27,324 nucleotides of DNA. Source: an uncultured Solirubrobacteraceae bacterium (GTDB lineage Bacteria > Actinomycetota > Thermoleophilia > Solirubrobacterales > Solirubrobacteraceae). Both the position numbers and the translations under genes were made by a program. The stretch spans positions 1 to 27,324 of the forward strand of contig CADCVT010000172.1 in assembly GCA_902806215.1 (NCBI GenBank), read 5' to 3'. Shown piece after piece: positions 21,819-27,324 of this stretch. Position 1 is the stretch's first letter; each line of letters starts with the position of its first letter. The notes under the pieces were generated by a model, which ran no database searches, was not told the DNA's origin, and saw nothing but the letters and a program-made list of their open reading frames with translations.

Positions 21819-23141
21819 ATGTCCCGGATCCCCCGCCTCGCACCCCTCGCCGTCCTCCTCGCGCTCGCCGGCGCGGGCTGCGTCCAGATCACCTCGGAGA
21901 CCTCCGAACAGCTCGACCTGATCGGCGACGTCGCCGTCCACACCGACCTGTGCGCGGAGGGGATCGAGATCTCGGCGCGCCGGGTCTCCGAGGGCGATCA
22001 CGAGGAGACCGGCACGTGCGGCATGAACGACCTCGGCCGGGCGCAGCTGCTCGTCGCCTACCGCGTCCCCGACGGCGCCGAGCCCGTCGAGGTGCGGGTC
22101 GGCGCCGGCCTGACGCTCAAGCCGTCGCCCACGTACGCCGACGCGCTCGAGGCGCGGCACCCGACGGGTCCGGGGCGCCGCTGGGTCGGTTACGTCAGCG
22201 ACGCGCGGGACTTCGACGCCGGTGACCTCCGGGCCAGCCTCGACGCGCGCTTCACGCTCCCCGACGGGAGGCCATACCGCGGGCCGTTCCCGTTCCGGAC
22301 GGTCGCCGGGTACCGCGAGCTGCCGGGAGACGCCGCGCCCGACGCCCCGATCGACTGCGCCGCGAAGGCAACTGACTGCGACACGGGCCGCGACGGCGCG
22401 GGCACGGAGGTCGACGTCGATCAGGCGACGCGCGACCTGGCGATCCTCCCCGGCGACGAGGTCGTCCTGACCGCCGGCGAGCGCGGGCACGTGCCGTTCC
22501 GCGCGGTGTTCGCGGGAGCAGACGACCCGGGGCTCGACTTCGCGCTCGGGGTGCAATCCGTCGACGGCTTCGACGCGCGCCCGCTCTCAGAGACGCTCCA
22601 CCCACGTCCGGACTCTGACTCTCTCGCTGATGCTGTTGTCGAGGTTCCGGCCACCGCGAAGCCTGGGCGGTACCGGCTGCGGATGACGGCCGCGCTTCCG
22701 AACGGGCAGATGCGCTCTGGTGAGACATCCTTCGTGGTGAAGACCGCCGCCCTTGCTGCCGTCAGTCAGGACGAGGCTCCGAGTGCCGTGGCGCTTCCCC
22801 CGGCGGCGGCTGTGTCGCCCGCGGTGGAGGCTCGGCTCACGGTCGAGGCTTCCGCGGCGGCTCGGCGGTGCCTGAGCCGCCGGACGGTCCGTATCCGCCT
22901 GCGACGCCGCGGCGCCCGCGACACCGCTGCGGTGCGCAGCGTCCGCGTCAACGGGCGGCCGGTGCGGTTCCGGACCGAGGGACGCACGCGGCTCGTGGTC
23001 GACCTGCGCGGGCTGCCGCGCAGCGCCTACGCGTACCGGATCGCCGCCCGGCTCTCCGACGGCACGGTGCTCGTCGACCCGCGGCGGTACCGGACGTGCA
23101 CGCCGAAGCGCGCGCGCCGCCTGCCGGGGCTCCGGGGCTAG
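21819..23141 (+). CDS. Putative lipoprotein with Arg-rich C-terminal beta domain
   Basis: A 440-residue protein of unknown function. Residues 1-21 form a lipoprotein signal ending LAGAGC, with Cys21 as the lipidation site. Residues 30-150 hold a possible disulfide pair (DLCAEGIEI ... TGTCGMND) and beta strands (AQLLVAYRVPDGAEPVEVRVGAGLTL). A middle beta region contains a second Cys pair (IDCAAKATDCD). GRYRLRMTAALPNGQMRSGETSFVVKTAA looks like an Ig-type strand pair. The last 90 residues (CLSRRTVRIRLRRRG ... RRYRTCTPKR) repeat the tail of the lipase at 1415. Codons at about 22590-22810 are less GC-rich than the rest. Its stop is shared with the convergent gene. Confidence 0.75.
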   Translation: MSRIPRLAPLAVLLALAGAGCVQITSETSEQLDLIGDVAVHTDLCAEGIEISARRVSEGDHEETGTCGMNDLGRAQLLVAYRVPDGAEPVEVRVGAGLTLKPSPTYADALEARHPTGPGRRWVGYVSDARDFDAGDLRASLDARFTLPDGRPYRGPFPFRTVAGYRELPGDAAPDAPIDCAAKATDCDTGRDGAGTEVDVDQATRDLAILPGDEVVLTAGERGHVPFRAVFAGADDPGLDFALGVQSVDGFDARPLSETLHPRPDSDSLADAVVEVPATAKPGRYRLRMTAALPNGQMRSGETSFVVKTAALAAVSQDEAPSAVALPPAAAVSPAVEARLTVEASAAARRCLSRRTVRIRLRRRGARDTAAVRSVRVNGRPVRFRTEGRTRLVVDLRGLPRSAYAYRIAARLSDGTVLVDPRRYRTCTPKRARRLPGLRG

Positions 23142-23569
23142 TTCGAGGTGGCGGCTTCGCCGAGCGCGACGGCGACCGCGCGCTCGCGCAGCGAGGCCAT
23201 CGGACCGAGCATCGCGCCGACGTAGGGCATGGCCTCGGTGTCGTCCTCGCGCAGCCAGCCGCGGCCGGTGCGCGTGGTGACCCACTCGTCGGCGGCGTCG
23301 TGGAAGGCGCTGAACCGCGCGAGGGTCATCACCACGTGGGCGTTGCCGCCGGCGTCGGCGAGCCGGTGCAGCTCGTCGCGGACGCCCGTGAGCTCGCGCA
23401 GCGCGAGGACGTCGTCGACCTCGAGCTCGGTGCCGCGGTGGCGCTCGAGGATCATCTCCCCGAGGGCGTGCGAAGCGGCGCCGAGCTGCTCCGTGGACAG
23501 GTCGAACGAGACGTTGGCGACCGGCGCCCCGTCAGGGTCCCGCAGCGTCTGGATGTCCTCGTTGACCAT
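23138..23569 (-). CDS. Uncharacterised 143-residue protein
   Basis: A soluble acidic protein without a domain I recognise. The N-terminus is DIQTLRDPDGAPVANVSFDLSTEQLGAASHALGEMILERHRG, followed by VDDVLALRELTGVRDELHRLADAGGNAHVVMTLARFSAFHDAADEW. Helices dominate the second part. It is divergent from the reductase gene at 23688 with a 118-bp AT-richer gap containing TTTAAG near its start. Convergent overlap (CTAG) with the lipoprotein gene at its 3' end. Function unknown. Confidence 0.75.
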   Translation of the reverse strand: MVNEDIQTLRDPDGAPVANVSFDLSTEQLGAASHALGEMILERHRGTELEVDDVLALRELTGVRDELHRLADAGGNAHVVMTLARFSAFHDAADEWVTTRTGRGWLREDDTEAMPYVGAMLGPMASLRERAVAVALGEAATSN

Positions 23570-23672
23570 GGCTCGCTTAAACCTCTACCCACATCATCGG
23601 CCAGAACCGGCATTCGTTGTGTGAACTTGCATGCCTTCCCTAAACCGCATCGGCCCGGAAGGTCCCGGCCGA

Positions 23673-23678
23673 TAGCGT
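23673..23678 (+). promoter_or_regulatory. -10 box TAGCGT before the reductase gene
   Basis: TAGCGT ends 9 nt before ATG 23688, the same hexamer as before the aldo/keto reductase gene. Confidence 0.45.
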
Positions 23679-23687
23679 CCCGTCGCG

Positions 23688-24902
23688 ATGAGCAGCGAAC
23701 GAGACCTCGACATCGTCGTCTACGGAGCCACGGGCTTCGTGGGACGACTCACCGCGGAGTACCTGGCGCGCAGCGCGCCCAGCGGGGTGCGGATCGGGCT
23801 CGCCGGCCGCTCCGCCGACAAGCTCGCGCGGGTCAAGGAGGAGATCGGCAAGGAGGACTTCGACGTCATCGTCGCCGACTCCCAGGACGCCGACGCCCTC
23901 GAGCAGATGGCGCGCCGAACGAAGGTCGTCGCCACCACCGTCGGCCCGTACCGGCAGTACGGCGAGAAGCTCGTCGCCGCCTGCGCGTCGGTCGGCACCC
24001 ACTACGCCGACCTCACCGGCGAGGTCCTGTTCATCCGCGACATCGCCGACCGCTTCCATGACACCGCCGCCACGACCGGCGCGCGGATCGTCACCTCGTG
24101 CGGCTTCGACTCAATCCCCAGCGACCTCGGCGTCCTGATCCTGCACGAGGCCGCCGGCGAGGACCTCGAGGACACGACGTTCGTCGTCAAGGCGCTCAAG
24201 GGCGGCGCCAGCGGCGGCACGATCGCGTCGGCCAAGGGGCAGGTCGACGAGATGAAGTCGAGCAAGGAGCACCGCCGCAACGCCACCGACCCGTACGCGC
24301 TGAGCCCCGACCGCTCCGCCGAGCCCGACCTCGGCAAGGAGGGCGACCTGCGCGGCGCCGAGTACAACGAGGACGTCGGCGCCTGGGTCGGCCCGTTCAT
24401 CATGGCCGGCATCAACACCCGCGTCGTGCGGCGCAGCAACGCCCTGCAGGAGCACGTGTACGGGCGGCGCTTCAAGTACCGCGAGGTCATGGCCTTCGGC
24501 GACGGGATCGCCGGCCGCGCCAAGGCGCTCGCCTTCGCCGGCGGCATGGGCGGCCTCATGGCCGGGCTCGTGCTCCCGCCGTCGCGGATGGTCCTCGACC
24601 GCGTGCTCCCCAAGCCCGGCGAAGGCCCCGACGAGGACGCGCGCAAGAACGGGTTCTTCAAGATCGAGATCCACACGCGCACCGCTTCGGGCAAGCGCTA
24701 CGTCGCGAAGGTCGCTGCGCAGGGCGACCCCGGCTACGCAGCCACCGCCGAGATGCTCGGCGAGAGCGCGCTGTGCCTCGCCCGCGACGAGGAGCACCTC
24801 CCGCCGCGCGCGGGCGTCCTCACGCCGGCGACCGCGATGGGCACCGCCCTGGTCGAGCGCCTGCGCGCGGCCGGGCACACGTTCGAGGCCGGACCGGCGT
24901 AG
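23688..24902 (+). CDS. Saccharopine-dehydrogenase-like / trans-acting enoyl reductase family protein
   Basis: A 404-residue oxidoreductase. The N-terminal Rossmann motif is IVVYGATGFVGRLTAEYLA, followed by GLAGRSADKLARV and the middle motifs VVATTVGPYRQYGEKLVAACASVGTHYADLTGE and CGFDSIPSDLGV. This set marks the mycobacterial family that includes the trans-acting enoyl reductase of phthiocerol/phenolglycolipid synthesis and many unassigned homologues. A Gly-rich hydrophobic segment (AFAGGMGGLMAGLVLPPSRMVL) near residue 290 may contact the membrane. The real substrate is unknown; no polyketide synthase is in the window. Full length. Confidence 0.9.
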   Translation: MSSERDLDIVVYGATGFVGRLTAEYLARSAPSGVRIGLAGRSADKLARVKEEIGKEDFDVIVADSQDADALEQMARRTKVVATTVGPYRQYGEKLVAACASVGTHYADLTGEVLFIRDIADRFHDTAATTGARIVTSCGFDSIPSDLGVLILHEAAGEDLEDTTFVVKALKGGASGGTIASAKGQVDEMKSSKEHRRNATDPYALSPDRSAEPDLGKEGDLRGAEYNEDVGAWVGPFIMAGINTRVVRRSNALQEHVYGRRFKYREVMAFGDGIAGRAKALAFAGGMGGLMAGLVLPPSRMVLDRVLPKPGEGPDEDARKNGFFKIEIHTRTASGKRYVAKVAAQGDPGYAATAEMLGESALCLARDEEHLPPRAGVLTPATAMGTALVERLRAAGHTFEAGPA

Positions 24903-24903
24903 G

Positions 24904-25368
24904 TCAGTCGGCCTCGGCCGGGAACTGGTCGAGGATCCAGCGCGCGTCGAGCACGTCGCGGCGGTAGGAGCGGCCGCGGATGAGCACGTAGTCGCGCGTG
25001 CGCACGTCGACCGGGAGCTGGCGCTCGATCGGGTACCACTCGTTGTGCTGCTGGATCAGGACGTTGAGCTCGGCGAAGTCCCAGCCCTCGGCGATCTCGG
25101 GCCAGCGGCGGGCGAAGGCGGCCCGGTCGCCGCCGGTCTCCTCGCGCAGGCGCCGGTACGCGCTCTCCAGGCGGCGGCGCTCCTTCTTGACGCCACCGTC
25201 GATCTCCACCAGCCGCTCCATCCAGCGCGGGCGGTTGCCGGCCTTGAGGTAGTTCTCGATCGAGCGGGCGTACTGCGTGCTGCTGCGCGAGAGCGGGCGG
25301 CCGACGCCGTCTGCGCCCTCGGTGGCACGGTCGACGATCCGCTCGGCGGGTGCTCGGTCGTCAGCCAT
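24904..25368 (-). CDS. Uncharacterised conserved protein, 154 residues
   Basis: A charged soluble protein rich in Arg and Glu: STQYARSIENYLKAGNRPRWMERLVEIDGGVKKERRRLESAYRRLREETG, then WPEIAEGWDFAELNVLIQQHNEWYPIERQLPVD and RDYVLIRGRSYRRDVLDARWILDQFPAEAD. The middle may form a helical hairpin. No catalytic motif is recognised. ATG 25368 follows TACCCT by 9 nt. The stop lies 1 bp from the stop of the convergent reductase. A much longer open frame extends rightward but is antisense to other genes. Confidence 0.75.
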   Translation of the reverse strand: MADDRAPAERIVDRATEGADGVGRPLSRSSTQYARSIENYLKAGNRPRWMERLVEIDGGVKKERRRLESAYRRLREETGGDRAAFARRWPEIAEGWDFAELNVLIQQHNEWYPIERQLPVDVRTRDYVLIRGRSYRRDVLDARWILDQFPAEAD

Positions 25369-25377
25369 TTCCGGCTC

Positions 25378-25383
25378 AGGGTA
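25378..25383 (-). promoter_or_regulatory. -10 box TACCCT before the 154-residue protein gene
   Basis: TACCCT on the minus strand ends 9 nt before ATG 25368. It lies within a 48-bp divergent gap. Confidence 0.4.
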
Positions 25384-25416
25384 GGAGCTGTCCGGCCGGC
25401 GTCGTATGAGTCCGGC

Positions 25417-25791
25417 ATGCACGCGCTCGACGACACCGCACGCCTGTACGACCTGCTGCGCGAGGCGGGCGAGGAGGCGGTGACGCTCGACGAGCTGGCC
25501 GTCGTCGGCATTCGCGATCCCGCCACGGCGCTGCTCGACCTCGAGCTCGCCGGCCATGCCGTGCACCGCCTGCGCGACAACCGCGCCGAGTGCGTGCGGC
25601 TCGCGCCGTTCGACGGCGTGCACCTGCTCGCCGAGCCCGAGCGGGAGGCCGCGGCCCCGGCGACGCCGGAGTCGACCCCGGAGCCCGAGCCGGTCCACGT
25701 GATGCTCGGCCCGGAGCCCGAGCGCGAGACCCGCCCGCTCGTCATCGCCGTCGCGCTCCTCCTGCTCGCCCTGCTCGTCGCCCGGCGCTAG
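25417..25791 (+). CDS. Winged-helix-like protein with C-terminal membrane anchor
   Basis: A 124-residue protein. Residues 5-60 (DDTARLYDLLREAGEEAVTLDELAVVGIRDPATALLDLELAGHAVHRLRDN) read as a winged helix-turn-helix, followed by a Glu/Pro-rich linker (about 75-105) and a single membrane helix LVIAVALLLLALLVA ending in RR. It has no signal peptide, so it would be tail-anchored with the HTH-like part in the cytoplasm. Function unknown; it may sense or tether DNA or a partner at the membrane. It starts 48 bp from the divergent gene at 25368. Confidence 0.68.
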   Translation: MHALDDTARLYDLLREAGEEAVTLDELAVVGIRDPATALLDLELAGHAVHRLRDNRAECVRLAPFDGVHLLAEPEREAAAPATPESTPEPEPVHVMLGPEPERETRPLVIAVALLLLALLVARR

Positions 25792-26297
25792 CCAGCGCGC
25801 CAGGGCCGCAGGCGCGGCACCCACGCCGGGACCCCCTGCCGGTACGCGTCGTACGGCGCCCCGAACCGCTTCGCCATCACCGGCTCCTCGCGCAGGCGCA
25901 CGAGCAGCGCGAGCGCTCCGCAGTACACGGCCGCGGCGAGGAACAGCACCGGCTGGCCGAGCACCAGAGCCTCCCCCACGATCACCGCCGCCGTCGCGAC
26001 GTACATCGGGTTGCGCACGTGGCGGTAGACGCCGCCGACGACCAGCCGGCCGGGCGGGGCGACCGGAGCCGGCGTGCCGATCCCCTCGACGACGAACCGG
26101 ACGAACGCCTGCACTAGGACAGCGAGCCCGGCGACGGCGAGCGCGACGCCGAGCAGACGTAGGACATCCGGCCACACCGCCCGCGTCTCGAAGCCCGTGA
26201 GCAGCCACGGCCCGACGCCCGCCTCGAGCCCAGGCCCGAGCAGGAAGAACAGGGCACTTCCGATCGCCGCCGCCCGTCTGCGCACGCGGGGCATCAT
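25788..26297 (-). CDS. Isoprenylcysteine-methyltransferase-like membrane protein
   Basis: A 169-residue integral membrane protein of the ICMT/phospholipid methyltransferase (PEMT-like) superfamily. Hydrophobic segments lie at about 10-35, 44-66, 98-112 and 116-135. The C-terminal signature GGVYRHVRNPMYVA (88-101), then EEPVMAKRFGAPYDAYRQGVPAWVPR (137-161), includes the RHPxY-type cofactor-binding motif and the conserved Glu-Glu. Bacterial members methylate unknown lipids or isoprenoids using SAM. Starts ATG 26297 (or 26294). It shares a CTAG stop with the convergent HTH-like gene. Confidence 0.87.
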   Translation of the reverse strand: MMPRVRRRAAAIGSALFFLLGPGLEAGVGPWLLTGFETRAVWPDVLRLLGVALAVAGLAVLVQAFVRFVVEGIGTPAPVAPPGRLVVGGVYRHVRNPMYVATAAVIVGEALVLGQPVLFLAAAVYCGALALLVRLREEPVMAKRFGAPYDAYRQGVPAWVPRLRPWRAG

Positions 26298-26385
26298 GCC
26301 GCTCGCGCGCCGTGTCGTCCCGGATCCGCCACCGCCCGTGCCACATCTGCTCAACCCGTGGCACGTCGACGCCGTACGAAGGGGC

Positions 26386-27324
26386 ATGAGCATCGACCGC
26401 CTCGCGGACGTCGCGCAGCACCCGTCGGTGCAGGCGGCGCTCGCCACCATCCGAGACATCCTGAACGTCGACGTCGCCTACGCGACCCACCACGACGGCG
26501 ACGAGCAGATCCTCGAGGCCGTGTCCGGCGACGGTACGCCGTTCGGGATCGCGCAGGGCTCCCGGATCCCGATGGAGCTGACGTACTGCTCGCGGATCCT
26601 CGAGGGCGCCTTGCCGCCGCTCATGCCCGACGTCCGCGCGGATCCGGTCGCCGCGACGATGCCGATGACGCAGGCCGCCGGCGTCGGTGCGTTCGCGTCG
26701 GTCCCGCTCGTCCTCTCCGACGGCACCCTGCACGGCACGCTGTGCTGCGGCAGCAGCGAGGCCGCGCCGCACCTGACCGAGCGCGACCTCCGCTTCCTGC
26801 ACGTCCTCGGGCGCATCGTCGCCGACCAGGTCGAGCGTGAGCTGCGCGAGCGGCACGCCCAGCGCTCGCGGATCGAGGACGCGATGGTCGCCGCGCTGCT
26901 CACCGCGGTGGCGGCCCGCGACGGCTACACCGGCGAGCACTCCGACGCCGTCGTCGAGCACGTCGCGCTGCTGCACGACGTCGGCAAGCTCGGCACGCCC
27001 GACTCGGTGCTCCACAAGCCCGGTCCGCTCGACCCGCAGGAGTGGGCGATCATGCGCGAGCACCCGGTCGCCGGCGCGCGGATCATCGGCGCGCTGCCCG
27101 GGCTCGAGCGCCTCGCCCCGGCGATTCGCGCCGAGCACGAGCGCTGGGACGGCGGCGGCTACCCCGACGGCCTCGCCGGCGAGGAGATCCCGATCGCCAG
27201 CCGCGTCTCGCTCGTCTGCGACGCCTACCACGCGATGACGAGCGACCGCCCGTACCGCCGCGCGCTCGGCCACGCCGCCGCGGTCCAGCAGCTGCGCGAG
27301 GGAGCCGGCACCCAGTTCTGCCCC
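26386..27324 (+). CDS. GAF/HD-GYP domain protein with internal deletion, 3' end missing
   Basis: 313 codons are open to the window end. Residues 12-150 are a GAF domain (VQAALATIRDILNVDVAYATHHDGD ... GVGAFASVPLVLSDGTLHGTLCCGS). Residues 180-300 are an HD-GYP cyclic-di-GMP phosphodiesterase: RDGYTGEHSD, LLHDVGKLGTPDSVLHKPGPL, MREHPVAGARII, HERWDGGGYPDGL and CDAYHAMTSDRPYR. All metal-site motifs are visible, but only about 12 residues separate TGEHS from HDVG, where family members have about 40. An in-frame deletion of roughly 25-30 residues (two helices) is likely. ATG 26386 is preceded by AAGGGG. Confidence 0.85.
   Translation, partial: MSIDRLADVAQHPSVQAALATIRDILNVDVAYATHHDGDEQILEAVSGDGTPFGIAQGSRIPMELTYCSRILEGALPPLMPDVRADPVAATMPMTQAAGVGAFASVPLVLSDGTLHGTLCCGSSEAAPHLTERDLRFLHVLGRIVADQVERELRERHAQRSRIEDAMVAALLTAVAARDGYTGEHSDAVVEHVALLHDVGKLGTPDSVLHKPGPLDPQEWAIMREHPVAGARIIGALPGLERLAPAIRAEHERWDGGGYPDGLAGEEIPIASRVSLVCDAYHAMTSDRPYRRALGHAAAVQQLREGAGTQFCP

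Noticed and set aside
25369..27273. Long minus-strand extension of the 154-residue protein
   Set aside because: It is antisense to the GAF/HD-GYP gene and crosses the ICMT-like gene; only 24904-25368 looks like real protein.

Overview
The window is very GC-rich, gene-dense bacterial chromosome. Three traits point to an actinobacterium of the Thermoleophilia/Solirubrobacterales type: secreted proteins with Arg-rich C-terminal beta domains ending in RRYRTCTPK-like sequence, a short secreted protein of the 'ITSSKQIKNGTI' type, and many apparently leaderless genes with a TANNNT box 6-9 nt before the start codon. This placement is an inference from protein style; there is no rRNA gene or other phylogenetic marker here.

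Layout. 1-6381: the 5' part of a secreted protein, an ECF sigma factor with a SnoaL-like tail, a Candida antarctica lipase B-like secreted lipase, a methyltransferase-like protein, a Tat-exported PhoX-like protein, an ArsR/AHSA1 pair with its operator, and an ArsC-like protein. 6442-10530 (all minus strand): the most unusual locus. It has a sigma70-type promoter, a leader with small ORFs and an intrinsic terminator, a frameshifted conserved gene, a tight array of tRNA genes and tRNA remnants (Phe, Glu, Asp, His, Thr and Arg identities plus three degenerate units), a small unknown protein, and a Ro60 (TROVE-vWA) protein. 10558-12895: a UPF1-like SF1 helicase divergent from a DksA/TraR zinc-finger protein. 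12979-16896: a 1305-residue exported double beta-propeller protein. 16983-27324: ordinary metabolic and surface genes, namely an aldo/keto reductase, an SRPBCC protein, an HNH nuclease, a membrane metallophosphoesterase, a single-domain LuxR regulator, a permuted NlpC/P60 protein, a lipoprotein, a saccharopine-dehydrogenase-like reductase, an ICMT-like membrane methyltransferase, several unknowns, and a GAF/HD-GYP protein cut by the window end.

How the Ro60 locus may work (inference). Bacterial Ro60 proteins bind Y RNAs that mimic tRNAs and guide RNA degradation or repair. Here Ro60 is downstream of, and probably co-transcribed with, a run of tRNAs and half-tRNAs. The leader (promoter, near-leaderless 23-codon ORF, second ORF running through a terminator hairpin) looks like a ribosome-responsive attenuator, so the array and Ro60 may be switched on when translation is disturbed. 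The first gene of the operon is frameshifted and several array units are eroded, so the system may be decaying in this strain, or the assembly may contain small deletions.

Three convergent gene pairs share their stop codons through a single CTAG, and another pair overlaps by 17 bp, which shows how compact the genome is.
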